From positions 1-64,000 of the forward strand of contig CAJNYU010001911.1 of NCBI GenBank assembly GCA_905331475.1: a stretch of DNA of 64,000 nt, written 5' to 3'. Position numbers and translations under genes: made by a program. The notes under the pieces were generated by a model, which ran no database searches, was not told where the DNA came from, and was given only the letters and a program-made list of their open reading frames with translations. This DNA comes from Rotaria socialis (taxonomy: Eukaryota; Rotifera; Eurotatoria; Philodinida; Philodinidae). Shown here piece by piece: positions 1-11,663 of this stretch. Every line of letters starts with the position of its first letter. Position 1 is the stretch's first letter.

Positions 1-170
1 AACTGTCTATTTTTTAAACTAGAGGAACATGGGAACATTGAATTTATCTGAGAAATATTTCTTCTCTATTCTGTTTTTCTATAATCTATTATCACGAGCA
101 GAAAAAAAAAGAAAAAAAAATTTTTTCGATTAATTATATTTTTCGCGCATTCCAACCTCAACTGAAATTC

Positions 171-686
171 TCATGTCAACTCTGACATATGCATTTCTTT
201 ATCGCCGCAATATTCTTGAATCATAACAGAATTCTTGTGCATCATATAGTCTGGAAAAAACAATTTAAATTCTGTATGTGCAAATAAAACCTTATAATGA
301 TCGTAAAGCCTAGTCAACGAGTGAAAAGATTTTTCTAAAATAAAATCCAATGCATGTATCGATTGAAAGCCTCTTTCACCTTTAGATATTCGTCGAGTCA
401 TTTTCAAGTATCGTCTATCATAACACAGCATACTCCACGGATATATTTTTATGACTGGGTGTTCGCAAAAATTGAGTTTTGAGCAAATAGTACTCTTGAG
501 GAGAAAAAAAGGTGTCTCTATGTTTTTATTTCCATCGCCAGTTATTACATGAAACCATTCATTGCTGTTTGGAATAAGAGAATGATGCTTTCTTCTACCT
601 GCGGCATTTAACATTATAAGCCAAGATGAGAAATAGAAGAAGAACCGAACCGTCATGCTTCTTTCTTTCCTTGTAAATTTATTCAC
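171..686 (-). CDS. hypothetical protein, 171 aa
   Basis: An uninterrupted 171-codon frame on the minus strand, long for such AT-rich DNA. Near the N-terminus, after several basic residues, there is a hydrophobic, aromatic stretch (about residues 13-28) that could be a signal anchor. The rest is mixed charged and aromatic with a few cysteines. I recognise no domain. It is divergent to the RdRP gene that starts at 979. It could be an exon of a gene continuing left of the window or a chance frame; no convincing splice partners are visible. Confidence 0.3.
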   Translation of the reverse strand: MNKFTRKERSMTVRFFFYFSSWLIMLNAAGRRKHHSLIPNSNEWFHVITGDGNKNIETPFFLLKSTICSKLNFCEHPVIKIYPWSMLCYDRRYLKMTRRISKGERGFQSIHALDFILEKSFHSLTRLYDHYKVLFAHTEFKLFFPDYMMHKNSVMIQEYCGDKEMHMSELT

Positions 687-978
687 ACTACATAACTCCT
701 CTACTAGCTCTTCGCATTTAAAAATGCTACTTCTTTTATTATCGCCTGAAACTAGTTCATCGCTAAAAGAAAATTGTTAGATGAATTAAAATAGGTAGCG
801 AAGAAAAATGTATCTACATGCTAGAGGTCTAGACGAGGAAAAGAGAATAAAGAACAGTGAGTTTATTTTAAGCGTGTTCTAGATTTTGCTATTCAAATTT
901 AAAGGAGCAGAGTTACTATTTTCTTTTTTTATAGAAGGAAAGTAGGTATAAAATATTCATTTAACATTTGGCTATATC

Positions 979-3900
979 ATGACAACTACTGCACAATCCT
1001 GCCGCAATTTTGTAAGAGAAAAATTGATTAGGCTATTTTTCATGAAAATTAACAATGCATATTTAATAAATTTTATATTAAAAGCCGTCGCCATCATTGT
1101 GGGAAAAATCCCATGAAGAATTTTCATCAAAACAACAAGATACTCTATTTGCTGATGATGAAAATCATGATTCACCAGAAGACAATCCGACAATTGATGG
1201 TCAGGATGAGTGTGAATCAAGATCAGATACAACATTACCTATTGAAATAGAACTGAAAAATCTTAGCATCGAAAAACAATTTCAACCTTGGGAAACATCA
1301 ACAAACCAAGACTATTTAATGATTATAATAAATAATGAATGTACTGTTGAAGAAGTTAAGCAAATCATAAAAGGTGATTTTTCAAAACAAGGTTTGAAAT
1401 GGGCAGATGAAGAAGAAAACATGCGTCAATGGTATTTTGGATTGACGTCAATACAGATTCACTTTACTCACTCGCAATCTATTGATATTCCGAGGCTTTC
1501 GTTTTGTTCACGCATTCCATTTTGGATGGCATTACAGAAAGAAAAACAGCAACCTAATTTCAATAGGAATCAGCTTAGAGGACCAATTCGTCATGAACTA
1601 CAATCAGATTGCGATGTTTCACTCAGCTATGGTGCACTTATTGATGTAGATCAATTCTTTTATTCACCAGAGCAGTCATGGAAAAATGATGCGAATTCGA
1701 GCTGGTCGATTTTTATGAAACATAAACACAATGATGGCAGTTTTATTCAATGGCAGATGGACGATGCTAACAGAAAGCAAAACAAGCAGTTATTAATTTC
1801 TAATATTGATCATACAATTATTGTTACTTTACATGAAGACGGTTTTGATATGTATATTTGCCAAAAATGTAACATGAATGAATTGAAAACTGAAACTGGA
1901 ATGAATAACAATATTGGTTGTAAGCATTGTAGAAATGCATCATCTCGAGGTAGGCATCATCGGAGTAGAGATGCTCCGAAAAATTGCGAACAACATCAAA
2001 GATATCATCGATCAAGTTCAAGGCCACGTAGTTCTCAACTTTTGGGTCCGAAACAGCATGAACCTCGACAAAATCAAAAATATAACTTCGAGCGAATTGG
2101 TGTCAAATCTGGTTGCTATTTTTCTACTATTCAATTTAGTATGCATCGTAATCCACTGCGGATAGACAAAAATATTAACAATCGAATAAAACAAATATTT
2201 GCATCACTGATGGAATTTTTCGTTTCGCAACGAATAACTGTTTGTTATGGAAATATTGTTCCAAAGCCAGGACCAATTCCTTACTTATTTTTTCAACCGC
2301 AAACACCTGATTTCCCATCGCTTATCATGAGATATTCATGGCAAATGCTTTCTATCGTTGGATACCGTTTACAAATTCAAATCGCGAACAGCAGTTTCAT
2401 CGCAGAATTGCATCGATTAAGTGAAGAGCCACACAACCCTGATGAATTATTTTATCGTGTATGTGTTTATCTATCACGTATATTGTCATTGAAGCCATTC
2501 GTGAGTATAAATCAAGAATTGCAACACGCCATCACTGAGTCGCGACAAAAACGAAATAATTGTGCGTATGGTTTAATTAGTAAAATAGATATTAAAGTCG
2601 AGAATGAAGCATATATACCATCGGTAACGTTAACACCAACCACAATTCGCATAAAACCATTAAAACTATGTCGAACGAATCGTGTTCTTCGAGCTATTGA
2701 ACAGTTCGGTCAGCCACTTTATCATTTCGTTCTTGTTGATATTCGAGATGAAAATGGTCGACATTTACAATCATACCATTTTCGTCATTTAAAGCAAATT
2801 TTAATTGATTATTTGAAAAATGGTTTTCAGTTAATGGATGATAATCGGCAATATAAATATTTACATCATAGTCGATCACAATTACGTGGACGACAATTTT
2901 GGTTTTACCATCATCATCATGATGATACAGATCCTAGAAAAATAAATCCAAGTTTTTCTGACGCTTATCAATGGATGGGAAATTTTGAAAATGAAAACAA
3001 TCCAGCTAAATACGCTGCTCGTATGGCTCTTTGTTTCACAAGTACGATAGCAACTGTTCAGGTAAATATTTTAAACTTTATCGATTTTTATGTCGTGTTC
3101 AAACGTGAACGTTCTATTTTATAGGTACCAGGAGATAAAGTTCTTATAGGAGAAGACATCGAGATCAATGTCAATGATAGAACTTTATTATTTACAGATG
3201 GCTGTGGAACAATGTCCGTTGGTTTGAGAGATAAAGTGAGTAAATCTCATGCATGCGGGAGAAGTATTCTGAATTGATAAATTTTTCTAATAAATGAAAG
3301 TTTCATCCAGGTCTTTATTTCAAGTTTTTGAACTGAGAACTTCCAAAAGGCTAGGGTCAATTTTATTTTCGAACTTTACAAACCCTAAAACTCCTCTCCT
3401 CAAATCCTGAAAATATTTTTGCTTTTTAGAAAATACTTTTTAATTGTAGCAACGAGTGATACAGTAAATTTCATTGAGAATATTCTAGTTTATTGAAGAA
3501 TCCGAAACTTTTAAAGAATATGATTCTTGATACAGCCTGAAGATGAAATATGCTACACTCGAGTTATATTCCATTTGATTTTCATTATATCTATTGTCTG
3601 TTTATAATTCAACAGATAAAAAATAAACTCTGCATTAGAGATGAATTCAGTGCTGTTCAATTTCGTTACAATGGCGCCAAAGGTGTTGTTAGTATCAGTC
3701 CGGACATCAAGAAAGGTTTTGATTTATTTATTCGCCCTAGTATGAACAAGTTCAAAAGTGCACATCGCTGCTTTGAAAAATGCAAAATATCGGCTCCTCG
3801 AACGACCTATCTTAATCGTCAAGCTATCCTACTTTTATCTTATCGAAAAATATCGGATTGTTCATTTCTTATACTTCAACAACAAAATCATCTTATACTT

Positions 3901-6005
3901 ATACGTTGTCTCTTGCGAAATTCTGATGCTGAAAAATTAATTATTGAAAAAATTCCCCGTTGGTTTTTGCCGGCCGATATACACATCGCAAATATTGATT
4001 ATATTCATGAACCATTTTTTCGACAATTAATCATCAATGGATGTTTACAATCAACGCGAGATTTACTTCAACGAACACGTATTCGAATTCCGCCAAATAA
4101 AGGTCGCAACATGTTTGGTATTGTTGACGAATATAAAGTTCTTAAAGCAGACGAAGTATTTATTCAATACACAATCTTATACGAAGTTAGAAATAATCAG
4201 AAGAGGAGAACCGAAATTCTTGATCAATGTAAAGTTGTGATTACGAAAAATCCTTGCCATCACCCAGGTGACATTCGCACATTTACTGCGGTTAATTATC
4301 CACAATTGAGACATCTAAAAGATGTGGTGGTTTTTTCACAGCAAGGCGATCGTCCAGCTCCGCATGATATCAGCGGGTCGGATTTAGATGGGGATGAATA
4401 TTTAGTTCTCTGGCATGAAGATCTTGTTCCAAACGAAACTGAGAATGCACAGCCTTATGATTATGATGCGCTGATACCGAATCAATCTTTGAATCGACCT
4501 GTCGAAAGAGATGATATCAATGAAGCCATACTTCGAATAGCAGAACAAGATGCATTAGGACGACTATCTAAATTACATTTAGCATTTGCTGACAAATTCG
4601 GTGTTGACAATGCCGAAAGACCAGCAGAAGGTATTCTATCAACTATTGAATTAGCTGGTGCAATTAGTCAAGAAGTTGATAGTGGTACAACTGGTCACCA
4701 TCCATTGAGCGAAGATCAAATTCTAAAATTGAATGATGTGCTAAATAATGAACGACCAGATTTTATGGATAATTCTTCTTTCAAACAATATCAATCACCG
4801 AATATTCTCGGTACGGCAATAAATCACTTTTCTTGCATTTTCAGTTGTTTGACTGTTTAGGAAAATTATTCCGCGCTTCGAAAAAAACATTACGCGGGTG
4901 GAATCAACTTCTTCGATATTATCGCCATCTACGACATTTACAAGTTCAAACACAAAATGAACCGATCGAAGGCACAGACGACGAGGAAGCTCGTTTGAAT
5001 GACGAAGAAACGAAGATTGAAGTTGACCAATCTCTTCTCGCTGGCACTCATCGACAACATCCTGCATATGAAGCGTGTGCTGAATTTGCTAATAAATTAG
5101 TTTCAGTTTATCGACAAGAAATTTTTGAGATTCTTAATCTATATGGTTTGTCACATGAAAGTGATTTATGGTGTCGAAATTCTATTAATGGCGTTACTGG
5201 AGAACTTGAAGATACCGCTTATACAGAATTTGAACAACTTGTAAAACGTACAAGAACTCGTTTTTTCAATGAACAAATTATTTATTGTGAGACTGGAAGA
5301 TGTAATGAAGATACACCAATGGTTGAGTTGTGCAATACGTGTAGACAACGAAAGCGAGCACTGACTATTGCTTGTTATGATGCTTGCTATGGCGGAGAGT
5401 ACACAAAAGAACAAATGCCGATTTTAAGTTTACCATGGCTATTTGCTGAATCTCTTTTACAAGATCGCCTACAAGAAGAACCACCCATATCGGACGATTT
5501 ACTGAGTATGGCAATGAAAAAAGCTCTTGATATTATAATTTACAAGAAACGTCGACTTCAATTGTACGAAGGGCCCCTAAAATTTCATATACCGAACGAA
5601 TGTCTTCCTGGTGAGGCTAATATTGATTTGACTGCTTGTGCCTTTATTGAAATACTCGAGCAATGTATTGGATTCAAAGAGCATCAATGTTGGCCTTGGA
5701 TAGTTAGTCGTTTTATACGAAATACACCATCATTTACCTTAGTATCAGAACAATTGACACCATGTGACGAATGGAAATTAATCTTACAACATCATAGAAT
5801 AAAGGATGGTGATATTTACGCTGCTCAGCTCATAAGTATCGAGTGGAACGAAACCACAGATCACGCAATGTACGAGTATTTTGACAATATTCTTGATATC
5901 TGTTTTGAAGCTGCCAGAAAATACAACGATATAGGCTATCTCGATGTTAGCGAATATATTATATTATTATTACAAAAAATGGCTATCAATGAAACAATTA
6001 TCTAG
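979..6005 (+). CDS. cellular RNA-dependent RNA polymerase (RdRP, eukaryotic QDE-1/EGO-1/RDR family)
   Basis: The product should copy single-stranded RNA into double-stranded RNA for small-RNA silencing. Five exons: 979-1011, 1085-3061, 3125-3235, 3616-4810 and 4861-6005, all GT-AG and phase-consistent, giving 1,486 aa. That is within the usual size of animal RdRPs. The family hallmark DLDGD lies at residues 963-967 in the context SGSDLDGDEY; its three aspartates bind the catalytic metal. Upstream, FTDGCGTMS (about residue 693) matches the conserved block before the double-psi beta-barrel core. The first exon encodes only 11 residues; it was chosen because the long second exon has a stop just upstream and no early ATG, while the 979 exon has a good GTAAG donor and matching phase. 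The N-terminal third is charged and poorly conserved. The C-terminal part has paired Cys motifs near 5290-5400. No frameshift or internal stop was seen, so it appears functional. Confidence 0.9.
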
Positions 6006-7133
6006 AATGAGAAACATCGTTTATTATTGTACTTTTTTTGAGCATTATATTGTTCAATATGTCTCGTTTAACTCAGAGCATTTAAGAAAGTTTCTCGATT
6101 GATTTTTTTTAGACATAACAACATGTATGGTTACAATACTATTCATTATTGTCTGTCGGTATTATACACCATTCTCTGACGAATAAAGCATATTTGAAAA
6201 TCAAGAAATATATTTTCGAACATTCTCATGATAAAGATAGAAAATGTTTTTTTTTAGATGATCCAACTCTCATCACTTTTCAAGTGTAGACTTCGTACAG
6301 TATATCGAATCAAGTCAATTGTGTAGTTCTTCTCATGTGTATTAGGGTGATGAGGATATTCCTTTTAGAAATAGATCAGATTGAAAACGAATTTAACCAC
6401 ACAACCAGTAATCGGTCAGAAATGCTTTTCTCGACGTGAACTTTGTAAAGATCATCGTCACCTTCAAAAAATAAGATTATTATTTATTGAGCATTATAAA
6501 GTATTACAGCTAAGCTAATACCGAACACAGATTATATCTCGATGACATATTTGGATCATTGTTTTCTATGACTCTACTTAAGATCCTCTAAAATGTATTT
6601 CTGTATTTTAATATTCATTAGAAATTAGAGTTCGATGTCTATTACATTTCAAAAGTGTTGTATACTGGAGAGAAAGCATTCTGTTTTTTTTTCTGTCTAT
6701 GTAACTTAACTTGAGACGCCTTAATAAGTTGCGTCTTATTTTATAATTCATGTTAATCAAAATGTTTTAACATTTCCAAGTAGAACTTTATTAAATAAAT
6801 AGTAAAATATATCTCTTATGGACCTTTTACGATAAGGTATGCAGAGTTTTAGCGTCTAACAGTTCAGTGCTGTACACGTGCATGTTGGCTAATTCTCAAT
6901 TACTGCTAAGATTCACTGAAGCCATGATATAGTCTGTTAACATAACTCAATCGAGTTTATCAACTCATCGTTGTGCTGACTTGACGTTAGCGCCGTCTAT
7001 GATTCACACTTCACATTTTTATTGGCTGAAATTGGCGTTGCAAAATTGTTTGCTTTCGTTGGATCGAACAGACCTCGAGTAAAAAAAATTGTTTTTTTTT
7101 TACAAATCATTTTAATTATTCCAAAAACCCACA
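6006..7133. other. intergenic region, RdRP to TRIM-like gene
   Basis: No coding frame is supported. An AATAAA at about 6183 could be the RdRP polyadenylation signal. The rest is AT-rich and presumably contains the promoter of the downstream RING gene. Confidence 0.5.
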
Positions 7134-9456
7134 ATGATGGAGCTCGAAAATATACCACTTGAAATTGATTCGAATAATGAAAACACAATTCTATCATCAT
7201 CATTACTGGACGAAATAACTTGTGCGATCTGTTTGGATATATTCGAAGAACCAAAACGAACTTCATGCTTACATGTAGCATGTCGTCGATGTTTAGAAGA
7301 ATATCATCATTCGTGTAAAAATGAAATGGATATTGCCACTTGTAAGTGTTCTTTTTTATTATTATCCCTGATTTAGTATTGATAGAAAAATAATTTTTGG
7401 ATGTATTTAGGCCCGCAATGTCGGGCGCCATCAATTCTCCTGCCTAATGGTGATGCTAGTTGTCTTCCGCCAGCCATTGATAAAGAACAACTTATAAAAA
7501 TCTATAGACAGAAACAAGATATCAACAGTAAACACATTGGTATGTCAGAATAGAAAAAAAAAGAGAAAGCTTATGTTTGTTTTTTTGTAATGCAATAAAT
7601 TTAAGGTCAATGTTCTCTATGTCAAACTGATTCTATTAATCTCTATGGTCGATGCTTTCAATGTCAAGAAAATTATTGTCAAACTTGTTATGGATATCAT
7701 GGACATTTTCATCCAGCATCTTCACATCTATCTCGTACATTTAATGAAATCCGTCTGTTACCGAACGCTCCAATTGAACTCGATGAAGCAATTTCTTTCA
7801 CATGTTCGCAACAACACCATAAACGTCCACTTGAATTTTATTGTGTTAAATGTTGTGAATGTCTCTGTTCGGAATGTCTTATTGATGAAACTAAGTCTCA
7901 TCACCGACAGCAATCTCATACCATAAAACTTCTATCGCAAGTTGCACAAGACAATCGTTATCAATTAGAACGTCTCTATGTAAATAAATTAAAATCAATT
8001 CACAAAGAATTAAATGAAACAATCGATTTCATTAGTAAAATTCTCGATCGTGATCAACGATTATTTATGATATTTGATCAATTACAAAAGCAAGAAGATA
8101 AAGTGAACGAACTTGATAAATTAATTCAAACATTAGTGAATCATGCACATGATGTCCATGTTGTTTCGTATGAAAAACAAGCGAAAGATCAATTAACAGA
8201 TATTCTACATGAAAGACCGCCAAGACCAAGACAAGGATTTTTACTTAATGGATTAAGATTTGAACCAATATCAAGTAATTGATCGCTCTCGCTTCTGATT
8301 AGATCTTTCTATCATCTAAAACAAACATGTTTTTCAAGTCTCTGATAATATACTTTGTAGTTAAATCTCATAGGAATTTCTCATAAAAGTATTTCATATC
8401 GATAATAGCAATATGCCTTGATTCTCTCGAGAATTTTATTTCTACTAGCGAAACGAAGTTGCATTTGTATTAGCTGATTTTATCATTACTTTAGCTGCTC
8501 GATATAATTGTCTCATGAGAAATCATTCATTTATTTTAGACTCCAAACGTCTCATGAAAATAATTTTACCATTGGAAATATTGCCAACTGTTAATGATCC
8601 CATACCTCAACATGTTGAACACGCGTATCTTGATTTTATTCCGATAAGAAATAAAATTTATTCGAAGCCTGTCATTGGCTATCAAGTATCATATGAACAA
8701 TCGGATTCTGCATTGTTACGTCTATTCGGTTCATTTATTCCACAACAAATCAAACAGTTTACATGTTCACTTTATTCCTATTCATATGTAAATAGACAAT
8801 TTGTAAAAGAAGATACTAGTGAATATTTATTTAATTTTCCAAAACAATTTGAAAACGAAATTAAACAAAAATCTAAACAAGACACAATAACTTATTCCGA
8901 TAACGATGCACAAATAGTCATCATTTATGATTTTAAAGTTGATTGTTTAACAATAAAGCAAATCAATCTACTGTTTGGTTTATCGATAAATGAAAAGAAA
9001 AAAGAAAATTTTCTTGGCTATGATTTACAACTAACATCGATACACATTCGTTTATTAGCAAATAAACAAAAACTACTTATCTGTGGTTTAAAATCGAATA
9101 ATAATAAATTAATCTGTTTTGTATACGATGTAAATACACTTGAAAATCTCGATACATATTCATGTTATATTGGAAATAATCTAAAGCAAATTCTCGATGT
9201 TACTATTTGTAATGATGAAAATATTTTTATATGTTTTCAAACAATCGATAGACGATTATATATGTGGTGCGGAAAAGATTATATTGAAGAGATAGCTTTT
9301 AGTGGAATTGAACTTGGAGAAAATAAATGCGTGATTGATCGATTAGCTTTAAGTCAACAAATGGATATTTTAATTGCATACAGAAATATGGAACAAGATG
9401 ATGCCCGCACTTGTTTTGCTATAAGCAAATATCTGATGCCATACTGTGACACTTAA
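7134..9456 (+). CDS. TRIM-like RING / B-box protein with a long C-terminal region
   Basis: Probably an E3 ubiquitin ligase. Exons: 7134-7341, 7411-7539, 7606-8274 and 8495-9456; 655 aa. A C3HC4 RING starts at Cys30-x2-Cys33 (CAICLD) and ends with CPQC across the first splice. A B-box-1-like Cys/His cluster follows (CSLCQTD to about 7730), then a B-box 2 (CSQQHH to HHRQQSH, 7800-7915) and a coiled-coil-like stretch. The last exon encodes about 320 residues of beta-strand-like sequence, possibly a propeller, which I do not recognise. If the 8275-8494 intron (donor GTAATT, acceptor TTACTTTAG, phase 1) is retained, the protein stops at 8282 with 337 aa. Splicing is favoured because the 8495 frame joins in phase and lacks an obvious start of its own, although an ATG exists at 8515. 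Confidence 0.75.
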
Positions 9457-10463
9457 CTATTAGTTTTTTTTCTTTCCGTGAAATTGCATATATTTATGGG
9501 ATAGTTTGTTTTCTTTTTCTGTTAAAAACTAATAAAATATATTCTTTCAGCGCCGCAAACGTTTTTTTTTTATTCTTGTAGCTCTAAATCTACGATAGTA
9601 TTCGGTGAAATGTCAATTTCATTGCTAGTAAAACTACGAGACTAAGTTTAAGAGAAGACCCATTAAATATGGGCTCTTTGAGAGTCGTTGCATAGCGATG
9701 AAGACTTGATGAAACATAATTGATGATTATTTCCTGCACTTCGACCATAAATTGCTTTTGATCACGATTAAATAAGTTTTGTATTCAACTGTAAAAATAT
9801 TGTAAATCAAATTCAATAAATCTAAATTAACATACGAGCATTCAAATGTATCTCTAGTGGATAAAATTTTCATATTACTTCGATATTTTTTTGGGAAATT
9901 ATTGCCGTTGTAAAATTTACTCTTTTTTATATTATCAATATGCTTCCTTACGATGTTCATCATGTACAGACAAAATCAAAATATTTCGCTAATCAAGGAG
10001 ACTTATGAAAGTTTACACCAATGCCACGGAGAGTCCAGCTTTGCACATGCGTTCAATAATAGCAATTATTTATCTTTGGATTTTTGCGACATTGAATACT
10101 TACAAATCAATGATGTAATCTGTCAGATTTTTAATGGCTTCCTTTTTACGGTGATAAAATTCCCGATATATATTGATCATGTGTTATATGAGACATTGTT
10201 TGACGGCTATCAAAATGATTTGTGGACTTTTGATGATTGAATGAATAAAATATGTTGCTTTTTTTTGTTATCAAATTTGCAGAGCATCTCGAGGTAATTG
10301 AGAAAGAATGAAATATCGTTTAATCAGAAGAAAATTAAAAATCTTCATATGGATATTTTATTAAAGAAATCCTATTTTAACTGATCTTACTGTTAAAGTT
10401 GAATGCATACGTTTAACACAAACGAAACAGCAAACGACAAAAGAAAATTAATGAAACCTAGTT
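9457..10463. other. intergenic region with one weak ORF (9953-10240)
   Basis: AT-rich sequence between the TRIM-like gene and the end of TOM22. AATAAA-like signals occur near 9530. A 95-codon plus-strand frame at 9953-10240 has no recognisable domain, no visible splice partners and a composition typical of chance frames, so I do not call it a gene. Confidence 0.4.
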
Positions 10464-11060
10464 TTAGAAAGCAGCACCACTAATCGCACCTGTGGCTGCC
10501 TGTGGACCGAGAAGAATTGATCGCTGTTCACGACTGATTTGTTCGGCGACTTGTAATAATTCTTTTTGAATGAGAATCGGGAAAACGAGCACACACATAG
10601 TTGAAGTTAACCTAGATAGTCATACAAAAGAAATTCTGAGAATCAAAATCTAGTATAGATCCTACCACCAACTTGCTGTACGACCTTTGTTAAAAGCAAG
10701 TTTAGTTGCTTCAATCGTCATACGATTTAATGCTCCAACAGCATTTTGAAGTGCTTCTGGAAACATTTCTCTCAATGCAATAATACGTTCAAGAAAAGTT
10801 TCATCCTCAAGCAATAAATCATCATCATCACCATCACCACCACTACCTTTATACGCTCTTGTTGATGTAACAACAGGTTGATTGGCGCGAACTGTAGTTT
10901 CTTGTGGTCGTGGTTGCTGAATTAAAAAGCCTGGTAAATCTAAATCAGATGCATCATTATCATTTGCTGCTGCTGAATTCATCATCATCATTTCAGCTGT
11001 TGGTGCGAATTCAACACCATCGTGTTCTGTTATAAGTCGCCGAAGAGTTTCCTCATCCAT
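10464..11060 (-). CDS. TOMM22: mitochondrial import receptor subunit TOM22
   Basis: Central receptor and organiser of the outer-membrane TOM complex, which admits nuclear-encoded precursors into mitochondria. Two exons: 11060-10666 and 10611-10464; 180 aa against 142 in human. The N-terminal cytosolic part is acidic, with a DGDDDDLL run, as expected for a presequence receptor. It is followed by the conserved block ETFLERIIALREMFPEAL, equivalent to the human segment ending in TEMFPERV. The second exon encodes the transmembrane segment (about STMCVLVFPILI) and the typical tail with REQRSILLGP, close to the vertebrate ending. Exon 1 carries extra Ser/Asn/Met-rich sequence near its start, explaining the greater length. 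Confidence 0.92.
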
Positions 11061-11663
11061 CAGTTTTGATGAATTTTTTTTTTAAATCTATGTATCTAAA
11101 ATATGCATATCGAGAACTATTTATCAATCATAGAATAAGATTTGATGGTTCATCTCTGGATTTCGGCTGTAATAAGTATTAAATAAACCTTTTCCAAAAT
11201 TATCAAAAAGAAAAACTTCACTTTTTCTGCAGAATTTATCATGGAAACAAAAAAAATAACACGAATTCTCGTCTAAAATATGTATAGATATTTTAATCAA
11301 AAATAAAATAAACAAGTAATTCTCCATCCGCAGCATATACATTGGTTTTATGGAAATAAAGCGCAAGACAAAGAGAGAAAACATAGTGAAACGATAGAAT
11401 ACATTGTAAAAATAAAACCGTTAACTTGAAAGACCCATTTAACAGATATTCATCTTTCCCGAGGTTAAAACCGAAATTCTTCGTCACCCAATATCTCGTG
11501 CAACGGTTTAGAGCACGGAACAAAAAAAATCAAAAACGATCATCAACAAAACATTTTATCTTTAAAATTCTGCATAAATTTTGTACAGATGAAGTGTTGG
11601 TTAATCTGAGAAAGAGACACAAAATTTGAAAGACAAAAAAAAAGCAAAAACCGGGAATATTCA

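Noticed and set aside
11124-11629. several short frames on both strands between TOM22 and GNL1
   Set aside because: Overlapping AT-rich chance frames without splice partners or recognisable motifs; the stretch is probably UTR and promoter.
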